Source: Thelonectria olida
Lineage: Eukaryota > Ascomycota > Sordariomycetes > Hypocreales > Nectriaceae
Direction of reading: 5' to 3'
Assembly (NCBI GenBank): GCA_020736575.1
Contig: JAGPYM010000006.1
Location: forward strand, 372,001 to 436,000
DNA: 64,000 nt
The translations under genes and the position numbers were made by a program. The notes beneath the pieces were generated by a model, which made no database searches, was not told the origin of the DNA, and was given only the letters and a program-made list of their open reading frames with translations. This document shows positions 1-12,560 of the stretch, in pieces (within the stretch, counting starts at the first letter, position 1; every line of letters begins with the position of its first letter).

Positions 1-3000
1 ATCCGTCAGGAATAATGAAACAGTGGGCCTGATCAGTTATTAAAGACTTCGGAGCTAAGTAGTCGAAGAGGGTCTTCAAGTCATGTGCTTTTCCTACTTG
101 CCTTTGCAATTCTAAGAGACAACCGCCATTGAGTCAAATGAATGACATATCTGCGCGCTTTGATTAGAGTTTTCTTGGTAATTGCCTCGAGATGAATGTC
201 TGCTGCCGAGACCCCAGTTGATTCGTCGGCTAGAGGGAGGATCTGCGAGTTAGCTTGGGCGTTTGAGGCCGACGCTGAGCCACCGTCTACACGTAAGGCA
301 CATGATGTACTTTGCAAACCGGCTGAGATTGAGTGCTGTACGTACGTAAGTCTGCATCGATCTTCGTCAACTGCCGCATGTCCACGCAACATCTGTACTG
401 TCCAAGCCTCGTACGCGTGCCCTACTGACATCAGCAACTCGGCCACGCCCACGTACCAAGCTTGGGCAAAGAGAATATCCGGGCCTATCATGGAAGGAAA
501 CCAGGTAGTTACTCACTGCACTGCCTCGTTCTATTCGTACTTCTTTTCATCCTCTTGCTTTGTCGTCTTCTGCCAGCACCTTGATGATGATTCTTAATCT
601 TGGCTCCAGGGTTAATAGCGGCTTGGCGTGCAATTGGGGGAGGGGCGTTTGGGGCTGTCTACGGTCCGCGGCAAGCAAAGATGGCTCCACTGAAGGAAGA
701 TGCCGGCCAGTGGCCAGGGACAGGAACAGGAACGGGAACAGGGCCCTCGTTTCTCATCTCGGGGTCATATGCCGGTCCCATGTAAATATTGAGTAAGGTA
801 GTGAACTGAAAATCGCTCCCTGACTCGGTTTGAATAACCTCCACTCGGTAGTTCCTGTAATTGAACAAAAAGGTCTGCAGAATCGAGCAAGTCAGCAGTG
901 CGTCCCGCACCAGGGAATGGTTCGTCTCTTTGGGCGGGTCAGTTCCAGCTTAGCTTTTCCATCAGGGTGGGATGGGAAAGCCTCAAGTTGCTGGTATTTT
1001 GGGCATAAATTGCATATTTTGTACTTGGTACTTCGTCCCTGCCCCATCATTTCTTAGTCCGTCGTATCCTCCTTTTCTGCGGCGACCATTATCAGTGATG
1101 TTCTTGTATTCTTGTATTATCCCTCTCCAAAGCCAGAACGTACCTTGTTGTCATGAGCATAGTCGACCTGTCGACCTAAGACTCGTCATAAATATAATTG
1201 GCCAACTCGTTCTCCCTCTGGTTTCGTTCCTGAGGCTACACAGCAGGGCGCTATGCACCAAGTAGCACACTATCAAAAGATCCCGTTTCCACACCATCAT
1301 GGATCGTGACAGCGCCATCGCTGACCTGCAAAGGGTCTGTGCCGCCCACGCACTCTTGGGGCCCATGTGGGAGGGGGAGCTTAATCGCTCGTACAAACCA
1401 CCAAATTTCGCCTTACTTTTCTTCAACTTATTTAGGGATAGGGATTCGGGCTATGGCTAGTTTCAGTGGCAGAACATACTGGTTGACTGTTTAGGTGTCA
1501 GGGTTAGTAGTAGTTTGTACGTGCGTGTTTAGGTATCCATGTGGGAGCTGTTTTCGCGGGGGGGGGGGCGTTGTCCTCCTTGTCCGCCTCACCAACTCGA
1601 TTCGTCAGGTTAAGGCAAGGGGGATGCCACAGGGCGTGAGCTAGAGAGGACCAGTGACCAAGCTTGCTTGCCGTTCTCGGCCTCTTTTGCATGGGCTTTT
1701 TGGGACACTGCCATCTTGGTGTGCGCCGCGTTGGCCGTTATTCGCGTCGTCGACGTTCCTGAATCCTGCTTCCGGCCGATTCCCCCGGTCCCCAGGTTCC
1801 GAGAGGAGAAGAAGCTTTCTGCAGCTAAAATACCTTGACTACACTTCGATTAGAAACGGCCCAAACGGAGCGGAGAAGGGGGTCTTGGCAGCGATTGTTT
1901 CGTCGATGGAGGATGCTAGTGCCAAACTATCGATTTGGTTTGGGCTTGCTTGGCTATTCTTCGGAGGGAGGGAGCTTGGTGTGTTTGAGAGTCTGAAGTC
2001 TGAGTTTTGATACCGTATGTTGTCGTGGAAATAAAACAGCCGTCTCTCCACAAGGTGATGAATTCTTGTTATTGGAGTAATGTTGCTCCGTTTGGGTCAC
2101 CGAGGCGGTCGACACGACGTTGAACCCCGCGTTGAGATGAAAAATGAGGCACCGACAAAACCGTTCCTTCCCATGGTGCGATCGCCCGTACGTACCTGCC
2201 GTCTTTGACGACGATTCGCTTGATGCCTGATGAGGAATCCATTCACGCCCACCCCCCCCCTCCCTCAGCCTTTTTCTTTCCATCGTCGTTATCCAAGAGC
2301 CTCACTTTATGCGGATAGATTCAACCGGTCTTCATTCGTACACCTACGCAGCCCACTCCTCAGCCTTGCAAGGTGCAGGGACATAGATGCATCGAGTTGC
2401 AACCAACAACACAATCAACAACACAATCAACAACACAATCAACGGAAATCTGCTCCGGCTCCAGGCTGGGATGACTTCTCCACCAACCGCCAGTAAGATC
2501 ACGACGTAACTCTAGTCTCGATGGGGACAAGGCGTGTGTTTGTTTCATTGTTTGGACCATCCTCTCTGGCGAATACGCACCGTTCCCCAGAGTCAAAGAG
2601 AGGAAGACATCTGCCGAGCCCACCATCACTAACAACACCTCCCACCATCACCACATCACCTCCTCACCGCATGCGATCCCTGTCACACACACCTTCCTTG
2701 ACCGTCCTTGTCAACGTATCAGGTTCACATGCTCGCCTTGCCAATGCCTATCTCAACTTCCCTCACCGCACCGACATCCCCCGTTTTAATTAACTTCTGC
2801 GTTGGCTGCACGATCATTCTTCAAGGTACTGATTCCTTCTCACTCAATTCTCCACTCGTTCTGCCGCGTGCTGCTACGCCGCGTATCGCTGTCGTCTCCC
2901 GTCTCTACTCTCGCCTTATCTGGGCCCATTTCAATCTTGAGATTCTCGCTATACTTTAAATTCTTTAGCTTCCAGGCAACCAACAAAGCGACCCTCGTCA

Positions 3001-5260
3001 TTCCGGACCCAAAACCCCGCCCCAACTGCCACCACGAAGGCCATTCACGTTGGAAATAATTCCCCGCTAGACCCCAGGTCGCACGCAAATTACAGGGCAC
3101 CCCCCTGGCTTCGTTCTCTGGACCCTTTATCCTTCGCGGTGTGGATGGCACCGTTTCGTCCTCTGCGGTGCAGTTTGCCCGTCTGGGAAGCATCCCGTTT
3201 CGACAACCAGCCCTTTCATCCACTTACAACTTCTACATACATGCTAGGTGCATTTCACCATCCACGCCCACTCCTCCCACGAGATCCGGGCATCCACAAC
3301 TCAGAGAACGTTGCATCGCCTCGATTCGGTGCACCATCTCTCCGTGGATCATTCCAAGTCCAACCCATCAGGCCACTCAACCGCGCAAAACTGTCTTCGA
3401 AACACAAACAATCCACATAATGGCACTAACAGTGGATGTCAGAGAAACAAAGCACTAATTCGATGTTAGTTATGTGTGACCACACAGACACCACCACCTA
3501 CCAGATCCACTGGACATGCGTATTGAGTGAGAGTTCATCGATGCTGGTCTTCAAAGGCACATAATGCTATTGAAGGTTGCGAAAGCGCCTCGTTCATTTT
3601 AAGGCGTAATCACTGGTCAACACACGTATGGATTGTCCAGGCCACCTCTTACTCTGTTACGTTTCGCTGAAAACTTCATATCTTACTCAGACTCTCACCT
3701 CAACGTTCAATACACTAGTTGTTGACTTTCCGCTGGTTGCTCTTGTACCTCAACATTAAGCGCTCGAGGAATCTCAGGTCGCTAGGGCGCTACTCTCAGC
3801 CTAGACACATGGAACCAACGCGCTTCAAGCCTTCACCTAGCCGCTATCCCAGCCTCATCCATGGATAAAGACTATCACGTCACAGTCGCCTCCCCTAAAA
3901 CAAAACCCACACACCATCATGGCCCCAAATAGTAAGGCCATCAAAAGTGCCTCCAGAAACGTGCTCGACGCAAGGTCCCTGCCTCCTGTACCCGACAATT
4001 GTCGTCTCGCCCAAGCTCCGAGCCGGATGTTGTTCACACTACCCGCCTTACCCGCGGAGGTCCACACTTTGTTCATTCTTATTTCTCTTTTCCCGATGTA
4101 TTATCCATTGGTGTGAGAAAACACGTGGGCCGTGTCTGGCCCGTCTGCAAAACTGACTCAACTCTTCCATCAATTGAGAGAAGAGTGAGCTTGTCCCACT
4201 GCCGGCACCTCCTCTGCCACATTCATACCCGCTCTCTCGAGTTTCTCTCACCAGCTCCTACTAATTCATTACTACTAGGCAGCTAGGATTCAGGTACCGT
4301 ATTCTCGCCATCCTATCTGCGTAGTCGACGACCCGCGCTGGTCGGCATTGGCTCAAGCGCCGAGACCTTGGCGCAGACGAGCCCACCTGCATCCCCACCT
4401 CTCTATTTGCTCCCCCCATCATCCCCGTCCCTCTCTCCCCACGACTTTGGCTCTCGCAGTCTCCATCCTCCCAGTACGGCATTGCCCTGACCATATTGCT
4501 ACACCTTGCCTTAAGCCACCCCAATCCCCCCGTTTTGACAGCTCACCATTTCCTGTCCACAAACTCTCACCGTGGTAGACCTGCCTTCCATTGCGAACCC
4601 CAGCAGACTTCGAATACAACCAACAGACGTACAACCATCAACCAACGGCCAGTAAGAGAGTGTCCGCTTGGCGATTGTTCCAGCTTCTCCGACTTCGCTG
4701 TCAACCCCTCCATCCCACTATCCGACGGTATTGGTACCAGCTGGAATCACTATCGTCCCCGCTGACCCGTCGTCTGTCTCTCGACGTCTTCTCCATTTCT
4801 CGGCCGAGTGCGAATGGGATCGATTTGCAGTTCGCCCATTGGGCTTTGCTAACAGCCCATCGTGCACTGCGGTTGTTACAGGTCGAGTAACCAGACTCCC
4901 ATTACTAGACTTTTAGCCCCGTCGCCTTCTCACCTTGGGACACCTGTTCCTCACTGTCTTGTCGCTCGTCTCTCTGTCATCGCGTCCGACAAGGGTTCGT
5001 CCGACTCTGACCAACGGCCAGTCGGCCAAAGAACGCCCCCGTCAGACTGCCCACGACACACACCCTACCGAAAGGGCCAACCAACCGACCAACTGGCGAC
5101 AGCGCATTGAAGCTTATTGCTTTTTCTGGTTGTAAGACTTGCCCTGATTCCGCTGTGCGCTCGCGTGTTGCCCCGCAAGGCGCTTCAGCTGCCGCTGGTG
5201 GTTCTTCATTGACCCGATTCCCGCAGCGGGCCGAGAAGCCAAAAATTCCCCTAGCCCGCC
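1..5260. other. Long region with no supported gene, upstream of the double zinc-cluster regulator
   Basis: No open frame here shows a recognisable domain or a convincing set of splice-linked exons. The open stretches are short, overlap on both strands and often begin at non-ATG codons. From about 2.2 kb onward the plus strand is rich in C and T, as in fungal promoters and 5' leaders. An 11-base G run lies near 1558-1568. The likeliest reading is promoter plus a long, possibly spliced, untranslated leader of the regulator starting at 5261. Transcript data would be needed to place its start. Confidence 0.5.
2404..2439. repeat. Tandem repeat, three copies of a 12-mer
   Basis: Three perfect copies of CAACAACACAAT stand head to tail, followed by a partial fourth copy (CAAC). 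The repeat lies in the C/A-rich upstream region and is not inside a supported gene. Confidence 0.9.
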
Positions 5261-7520
5261 ATGCCGCATATGCGCGAGGTCAAGACTTGTGATCGTTGTC
5301 GCCACTTTAAACGACGATGTGATCTTATCAAGCCTTCGTGTTCGCGTTGTTTGCAGGCTGGCGTGCGCTGCAGTTTCGATGTTGCTGCAGCTACTGCCGC
5401 TGCTAATGCTGCGGCCGCCTCATCATCTTCTGCGGGCGCAAGCTCCAACATCACCGTCCCCGTCACCACTCCAGCATCCGTCACAAGCTCAGCTCGCGGT
5501 TCAATATCTGCGGCTACTTCAAGCTCAAATATAGCGTCATCTCCCCTCCAAGATGACATGAGGCTCAGTCTTGGTCTAATATCCCCAACTACTTCGACGG
5601 AGAGTCCAGAACCTCTACACGTCCAACCAGGTCTTGCGGAACCAGCCACCATTGCCGACACTGTGCCAGGGCCCGCCGGCCCTCCTTCAGTTCAGCGCGT
5701 TATTCGCAAACGGAAGCGCAATTGTCTCAGTTGCTTGAGATGCCACCGGCTGAAAGTGAAGTGTGACAAGGAACTTCCGTGTGGTCGTTGCAGATCAAGT
5801 GGAAATGGAAGAGAGTGTTACTACAGTTACAATAAAGGGCCCAATGGTGGGAAGTTTCCTTGCCCGACGGCACCAATGTCGTCCTCTGGAGATGACTCGA
5901 AATCTGCCATTGCAAGTTGGCAAGTCTCACACAAAGTCCGAGGTTCCAGTCACTGGAGGGATTTGATGACCAAGGTAAGCGTTTCCCCTGCGATTGTCCC
6001 ACAAGAGGCGAGTACAACATTGGGAAATCAAACCTTTAAACGAGACGGGAGTCCTGAGGCGTTTCCAAATGCTGCGCAGTGTGCTGATAGACTATCTCAC
6101 ATAGATTGGTGCCTTGACACCTCTCGAATCATCTCCTCTCGCTGTCGCCCTCGAAGACGTTGCAACAAACGCTTGTCTCGCCAACTTTACTCTCCCGGGA
6201 AACTTCCCCTTCGGTACGCCAGGAGCCACCAAGTACTTTGCCCGGGATGCGGTAACAAGGCTCGTCGAAAGCGAAAGGCAAAACTGTGCGGCCTACATGA
6301 ACCGATATATCAACCTCCTCGACTGCGTCAATCCAGTCCTCGATCTAGAGCAATTTATCCGAGAAGTCGAACAATATTGGAAAGATCCTAATGCCGTGAG
6401 CCTCTGTTGGCTCTCACAATTCCTCATGGTACTCGGGTTGGGCTGCTTTGCCTCGGTTGAAGAGCCTCATCAAGCAACGGAGTTGATGATGGCTGCAGAG
6501 GCTTGCCTCATGCAAACACCATTCATGTTTCGGCCGACTCTTCTCGCCCTTAAGGCTCTCACGCTCATGGTGGTTGCGAAACAAGTGTGCAACGCCACAT
6601 GCTGGTCGGTCGATTCGTGTTGGTCCCTCCTGGGGTTGCTTGTGCGAACGGCCTTCATCTATGGACTACCTCAGGAACCGACAGAAGGAGGGGAGGAGGC
6701 CATAGACTCGAAAGAACGAAGTGCTCGGAGAAACCTGTGGTTGACGATTCTATATCTGGACATCAAGGTATCCATGTGTACAGGGATGCCGCCCCTGACA
6801 AGGCCAGACGAACTGGGAAGCCTCCGAATGATGCCTGAATGGGGGCAGCCTGACAGCCTCCAGATGGTGCTTTACCAGTCGTTACCCACCGTCTTGACCA
6901 TTCTTGGGCAGCTCAACTCGAAAAAGGACCCGATTTGCTATCCCGACGTATTACAATACAACACGCAAATCCGCGAACTCATGGCGCACGCCAAGCGTGT
7001 GTGCAACGGCCAACTACAGCGTATCACTGTGGATATCTTTTTGCGGCGATGTTTGATGGTTCTGTATCGACCTTTTGCATTACATGCCGATGGGCCTACC
7101 ATGTTCCCAGAGGCGTACTGGGGATCACTGGAGTGCTCTTTAGCTCTCCTGGTCCACTACAGGGAGTTATGGGGAAGTGACCCGAGCCAGAGACTGGATC
7201 TAGTAGGCAGAGCCTTTGTACTTGACTTCTTCTCGGCGACTCTAACGGCTTGCCTACACATTCTCAGCACGGAAGCGCCACTGGCTGGAGGAGCAACCGT
7301 CACAAACTGTGAGATTCCGCCTCGGCAGATTATCCTGGACACGTTACGCAGCTGCGTTGACATCTGGGGCGGCGAGCGCGACAAGAGCGTTTGTTGGAGG
7401 ACAGGTTATAACCTGCTGCTTGCACTTTTGCAGATTCTTCCTGAAGGAGACTCGACGCAAGAACAAACCAAAATGCAACAAGACGGGGAGGTCTTAATCA
7501 AGCCTGAACATATGCTGTGA
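5261..7520 (+). CDS. Fungal transcription factor with two Zn2Cys6 clusters
   Basis: Two exons, 5261..5974 and 6105..7520, give 709 residues. The intron is GTAAGC...CACATAG and phase 0. The first binuclear zinc cluster has Cys at residues 10, 13, 20, 27, 30 and 37 (CX2CX6CX6CX2CX6C). An Ala/Ser-rich linker follows. A second cluster has Cys at 158, 161, 168, 174, 177 and 186 (CX2CX6CX5CX2CX8C), preceded by the basic stretch RKRKRN. The C-terminal two thirds is helical and resembles the fungal transcription factor regulatory domain. Most fungal zinc-cluster regulators have a single cluster, so both may contribute to DNA recognition. It is a predicted nuclear DNA-binding protein; targets cannot be inferred. 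The start is the first ATG (MPHMREVK), immediately before cluster 1. Confidence 0.9.
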
Positions 7521-9057
7521 ATGGATTTGCAATGCGTGGGCCAAGTCCTTCATTATATGTTGGTAATAGACGAGTAACGTTGGAATATGATGGGCTCGGT
7601 GTGGTTGGCATGGCATGATCTGGCGTTTCGGGGCTGGGACTTTGTTGCATGAAACGGTTCTTATCTAGATATGTTCAGGAGAAATTCAGGTAAGGATCTT
7701 GGTCTATATGAGTTGATGTCAATACTGAAACGGGCGCATTGCACGTCAGGGAGTCCATGTTTCTACTATGCAAGAAGTGGTGTTGTCACTTGTAAGATGG
7801 TTTGCAATGAAATCCAAGGTGTGATAAGATCGAGATATTGAATAGAGCGTGACGGCTTAGTTTGAGACTCCATGCCCAGTCCAGTCCACAGACATATTGT
7901 TAGCAACAAGGCGCTTCATTTCTCGCCGCGTTCTCACTCCATCTCAAATGGACACCATGGCCACGTGAACCGGGCGGAAAGTGTTTCTCAGATGGATGAA
8001 AGGAGACGAAGCAGGAGACGACAGCGGCTCGAAGTGATGACGTCGCGGATGCAACCCATGACGGCCCTTCCATCACGGTGGTGAGCAGTGGTGTGATAAT
8101 CCTTGCGTGCATGCTTAACGTCTTGTGTCTCCTGTGGTAGTGGATGACACCCCTCGAAGCGTTCACATGCGCGCGGCGGGAGACACATGGAAGTGGGCCA
8201 ACGACAACGTGGGCAGAAGCCCGTTTGCGATATTGATTGCGAGGCAGGAGTTCTTTGATCTGATCCGATTTGCTTGCCTGGATTTACCACGCAGATTATA
8301 ACAAAAGAAGCATCTGCATGTTTGAGGTGCAGCGCCGGATGAGGTGGCGTTTGCGGTTGGCGCCGTTAGCTTGATCAAGATGCAAGAAACCAGGGCCTTG
8401 GTTGTGGTTTTAGGAAGAAGCTTCAATGATGGAGACGGTTGGATGAATTTGGGTATTTTGAGTGTTGATCGCATTGATCGATCTTCCACTGTCCGAAGCT
8501 GGGAAGATCTGCTCGTCAATGTTAGCAGGCTTGGTTGGAGTCATGGCAGGTCGAGGCACTATTTTCCAGCAGTGATGACCGCTGTAAAAAATAGAAGAGC
8601 CCTATAAACCCTAACGCATGGAACCCGACTTCAACCCCGCCTCCCTCTCCCGTCGTCCCTCATCCCAAAGTGGGGTCCAGCTCCAACGGCCCAACTGCGT
8701 CATATCATCATTGATGCTCTGGAACTTTGATAGGCTCCATTCCCAGTTCCAGCCCCAGCCCCGCCCCGCCCTTGCCCAGACTCGAGTCCTGGAGGGAGGT
8801 GTCTTCTCTCGTACATCAACCGCATGCTCACGAGGATTAATAACAGTCCCCTCGCATCTCACGACTTTGTCACGAGCCAAACCCATATCGCAGCCTGATC
8901 TTAACTTGTTGGCACCGCCGACTACAAGTCTACAACCACCTGCCTCTTGATGCACTCTCGGTAGTTTGAGACCTTCAGCATCGGGTTCGCTCACGCACAC
9001 GACACCTTCGTACCGATAAACTCTGAACGTAGTCATCTCGTTCCGACTTCCTTCGCC
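7521..9057. other. Intergenic region
   Basis: This 1.5 kb separates the end of the zinc-cluster regulator from the phosphatase inhibitor gene. Only short overlapping frames on both strands are present, with no recognisable domain. The right-hand 450 bp is C-rich and is presumably the promoter and leader of the next gene. Confidence 0.6.
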
Positions 9058-9909
9058 ATGGCGTCCACTTTAGAAACCCCCAATCCCCATTCCCCTCCTT
9101 CCAACGCCCAGAGGCCTCGAGGTAAGTTCTCCAAGACAACCTCCCCCTCACGCATGGAACCACATCCTAACGTTCGTTCTCCCCTCACAGGCATCCTCAA
9201 GAACTCGTTCCAGAAGTCTCCTCCTACCTCACCCACGCAGATTAGGTCCATGTCCGACAAGGAGGTGACCATCGCCAACACTCAGATCAACGCCGGCCAC
9301 CGTCGCTCTTCTTCGGGTGCCCGCCCCGCTGGCTCCCGCCGCCAGTCCGGCCACCTTTCCGACCACGGCGAGGGAGAGCAATCCCAACGCCTCAAGTGGG
9401 ACGAGGCCAACCTGTATCTTACTGAGCAGGAACGCTCGTCTACTATGAAGATTACCGAACCCAAGACTCCCTATGCGAAACACTACGACCCGAACGAGGA
9501 CCCGTCTGACGACGAGGAGGATTATCTGGCGCAGTCTGGTTTTAGCCGTGAAGCTTCACGTCCTAGTCGTGAAGATGACATTCCGGGCCTGTCTCTGGGC
9601 GAGCCGGAGGAGGCTGTCCCGGAAGAAGCGACGGGCGCGCCGTCCCCCGCCCGCAGCGAAAAAAGCGTCCACGTCGAAGACGACAGCAGCGTCGGCCACA
9701 GCGCCGAAGAAGAGCTGGCGGGCATGTCTCCGGAGGAACGCGAAAAGCACCGCAAGTTTGAGCAACACCGCAAGCAGCACTACGAAATGAAGAATGTGGC
9801 CCAGCTTCTGGGCCACCCCGAGGACATGGATGAGGACGAGGAAGACGAGGAGGGCTCCGGTGTGCCACCCGTGCCACGGGTTCCCCAGATTCCTAACGGC
9901 ACGAAGTGA
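9058..9909 (+). CDS. Protein phosphatase inhibitor 2 (IPP-2/Glc8 family)
   Basis: Two exons, 9058..9121 and 9191..9909, give 260 residues. Splicing creates the family's N-terminal RGILKN motif, which contacts protein phosphatase 1. Further family motifs follow: KWDEANLYLTEQE with a TPY site in the segment after it (the glycogen-synthase-kinase-type phosphorylation region), then the basic HRKQHYEMK helix, then an acidic tail (DMDEDEEDEEG). The protein is otherwise disordered and Ser/Pro-rich, as usual for this family. It would bind and regulate type 1 phosphatase in the cytosol and nucleus. The 69-nt intron is a multiple of three and contains no stop, so unspliced message would give a 283-residue protein with the RGILKN motif interrupted. 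Confidence 0.92.
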   Translation: MASTLETPNPHSPPSNAQRPRGKFSKTTSPSRMEPHPNVRSPLTGILKNSFQKSPPTSPTQIRSMSDKEVTIANTQINAGHRRSSSGARPAGSRRQSGHLSDHGEGEQSQRLKWDEANLYLTEQERSSTMKITEPKTPYAKHYDPNEDPSDDEEDYLAQSGFSREASRPSREDDIPGLSLGEPEEAVPEEATGAPSPARSEKSVHVEDDSSVGHSAEEELAGMSPEEREKHRKFEQHRKQHYEMKNVAQLLGHPEDMDEDEEDEEGSGVPPVPRVPQIPNGTK

Positions 9910-10322
9910 TGAACACGACGATGACGACGACGATGGGGTGGAGACTTGTATGAATTATTTCGGTCTCCTTCGCAGAGAAGTATCTCTTCTCTTGGAGTTA
10001 ATACAGACATCACTGTTGGGCGTTGGTATAAGGGACGATGTGACACAGGAGTGGGATACGTTAAGACTTTTACTCTTAACGCACCTTTTCATCAGGTAGT
10101 GCAGAGGATAGGCTTTGGTCTGGTTGCATCGCATGTGGCGGGTGTACATTTGTTTCGCTTAGAATTCACTTTCATATCGCATACCTGGTTTGCAGTTATA
10201 TACATGGCGTGGCTTACATATCGTGCCACTTTCTATTCAACATCAAAATTGCTGTCCTCCTCTTTGTCATTCAAATCGTCATGTTCACCTGAGACTTGGT
10301 TACACAGCCCAACGTCGTTTGT
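9910..10322. other. Convergent 3' intergenic region
   Basis: This is the 3' space between the IPP-2 gene (plus) and LCL2 (minus). It begins with a short GACGAT-rich stretch. No gene is seen, and it presumably holds both polyadenylation regions. Confidence 0.6.
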
Positions 10323-10737
10323 TTACAAGAGGCCCTTCCTAGCCAGCTCGACTTTGCGTGCTGTCTCGCCAGCTTTGAACCCGCCGCGGGAGATGCAGAT
10401 GCGCTGACCATCGGCTAACTCGAACTTTTCTTGCTGGGACTCCCAGGCGCAAGGGCAGTGATGAGGGAAGTGAACACATGCGAGAGTGTCGGGGCAGAGA
10501 TAATGGTCGCAGGAGGCTAGAAAGAATGTCAGCTTGATGTTTGCGAAGTTTAACGTAGAGGGGGGTTTTACAATGCTCGTAGTGGTGTTTGTAGTGCGAT
10601 GCGTCGCTGGGATTGTTCTGCTGCTGCTGTTGGCGCTGCTCGTGGCCGCCTTGCTGGTTGAACATCTGGTCAAAGAAGCCACCGAATTGGGCGTTGACAA
10701 GCGTGAGGAGTGAGAGGAGGGCGACAAAGTAGCGCAT
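10323..10737 (-). CDS. LCL2: Long chronological lifespan protein 2 (LCL2)
   Basis: Two exons on the minus strand, 10572..10737 and 10323..10516, give 119 residues. The 55-nt intron is GTAAAA...TTTCTAG. The protein starts with a signal peptide ([16 protein letters not shown]) and a Gln-rich segment. The conserved Cys-rich core follows ([18 protein letters not shown]), and the end is the family hallmark [23 protein letters not shown]2 is named for a yeast lifespan phenotype and is implicated in ER-associated degradation; it is a small secretory-pathway protein. Length and motifs agree with other filamentous fungal LCL2 proteins. The gene is divergent from the mitochondrial ribosomal protein gene 270 bp away. 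Confidence 0.93.
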
Positions 10738-11006
10738 CGTGACGTTTAAGTGCGCAGGAGCCGCGCAGATCTTTAAGGCAACAAGAAATCGACAAGAATG
10801 TGCAGTTAATGGAAAGAAGAGGATAGGAAGGTTCCTGGATGAGACTGTCTGAACGTTGTTGCTGTCCAGATCAATGGTTGGCTTATCGATAAGACCCTGG
10901 TACGGATGACTAAGCGCGAAAACTCCATTCCTGAGAATTGCTCGTTGATCCGCAGCTCCAGAAGCGACCAACCTCAGACCACAACCACCCGACGAACAAG
11001 CCGGCC
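10738..11006. promoter_or_regulatory. Shared divergent promoter of LCL2 and the bL27m gene
   Basis: The two start codons lie 270 bp apart and face away from each other, so this interval must contain both promoters. No clear TATA box is seen, which fits two housekeeping genes. Confidence 0.6.
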
Positions 11007-11912
11007 ATGCGGTTCCTCCTCGTGCAGCGGACTCTTCTGGCGGCTGTTTCCGGCCTTGCTCGGCCGGCGTTTACGCCCATCGCCCCTCACGGCGCTCAAT
11101 TGGCGAATGCCCTCGTGCAGGGTCGACGACACGCCTCAGTCAAGTCGCAGGGTGCCTACAAGAAGAAGCCCAAGAGGGGTATTCCCAAGAAGCTGGGTGC
11201 CAAGCGAACGGGAGGTACGTGAATTGGGTTCTGAGGGACTTTTCTGAGCGGATTGGGGGGAGAGGTTTTCGAATTGAGGTTGGGTAGGGAAAGCTGACCT
11301 GGAACGACAGACCAATTCGTCATCCCCGGCAACATCCTCTACAAACAGCGCGGCACACACTGGTGGCCGGGCGAGAACTGCATCATGGGCCGTGACCACA
11401 CCATCCACGCCATGGCGACCGGCTATGTCAAGTACTATCGCGACCCAGCCCGACACCCTGACCGCAAGTACATCGGTGTGGTCTTTGACAAGAACGATAC
11501 TCTTCCCTACCCAGTCCACGCCGAGCGCAAGCGCCGTCTCAACAAGACTGTTCACACAATCAAGCCCGTTGACGAGAAGCCCGAGATCTCGCCCTCTGGA
11601 ATTCCCTTCCAGGTAACCCGTGTGGAAGCCGGTGAACCGGACCGTATCCTGCGACTGCGCAAGGACTACAGCTACCGTGAGGACAACTGGCGCATCGGAC
11701 GACTGGTGAAGACGACGGGCCTTAAGACGAAGCGGTTCCGCACGCGTAAGCAGTGGTTCCGACACAGGAGGTGGAGGCGGGAGCGTGAACTCGAGGGCCA
11801 GCGCAAGGCGGAGGCGAAGCGGGTGGAGCAGGGCGGTGATGTCAAGATGGCCAAGAAGCCGGCTATGAGCAAGAAGGCGGCTAAGAAGCTGGCCAAGAAG
11901 AAGAAGAGGTAA
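11007..11912 (+). CDS. Mitochondrial ribosomal protein bL27m
   Basis: Two exons, 11007..11214 and 11311..11912, give 269 residues. Residues 1-42 are rich in Arg, Ala and Leu and lack acidic residues, a typical mitochondrial presequence. The L27 signature follows: GGDQFVIPGNILYKQRGTHW, then PGENCIMGRDHTIHAMATGYV. A long fungal C-terminal extension ends in a Lys-rich tail. The protein is a subunit of the large mitochondrial ribosomal subunit near the peptidyl transferase centre. The upstream frame extends 23 codons further, but the presequence begins at 11007, which I take as the start. A 96-nt intron interrupts the GGD motif. Confidence 0.93.
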
Positions 11913-12560
11913 AGGACAAGAGTGTGCGTAAACAACTGGGAGCCAGTCAGATCTGTGTCTCGATAGCGTGTGGAAGTGTCACGATGGGGGATGATTCCGA
12001 GCATGTAGGAACATGTGTAGTCTCTGTACAGTAGTCCAAAAACCCAATACTAGAATTTTTGTGCATTTACAAGATGATGATGGACTGTGCCTTGAATCTT
12101 TTCTCGTTGCTTTACAACTTACCTTGGAGAAGACAATGGCTTGGTGTTGGGTGTGCTCGGAGGGGGGCTCCATCCATGTGTTAACCGAAGTACTTCCCAC
12201 TAAGACTTGCCCGCTGTCAGGGACCTCCCAAGTACCACATTTGGCCTTGCGCTTACACCCATTAGTCGCGTCGGCGCGTCGTCCCACGCGTAACATGGAA
12301 CTTATGAGTTCACCTTCCCTCCCCTTCCGTCGATACCAACAACCCCAACGACGCCTCAACGCCTCAAGTGGTGACATGTGAAGAGGGATCTTTCTTCTTT
12401 CTTGTGGTGCCTCAACATTTCATTTCTTCTCCCTCTTTTTTTTTCTTCGTATTCTCACACGCCATCCTCTTACACTGCTCCCGCACGTTCGCCACCGACT
12501 CAACGCTCGCTCTCTCCCAGAAGCGAGCGTTGGAGCTTGCATGCTCTTTCACTTCAAGTC
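11913..12560. other. Intergenic region with pyrimidine-rich leader
   Basis: This holds the 3' end of the bL27m gene and the promoter of the next gene. The last 170 bp contains long C/T runs (around 12410-12460), typical of a fungal 5' leader just upstream of transcription or translation starts. No gene is supported. Confidence 0.6.

Noticed and set aside
81..4900. Many 60-136 codon frames on both strands
   Set aside because: They overlap one another, many start at non-ATG codons, none has a domain, and C/T-rich low complexity explains the open stretches.
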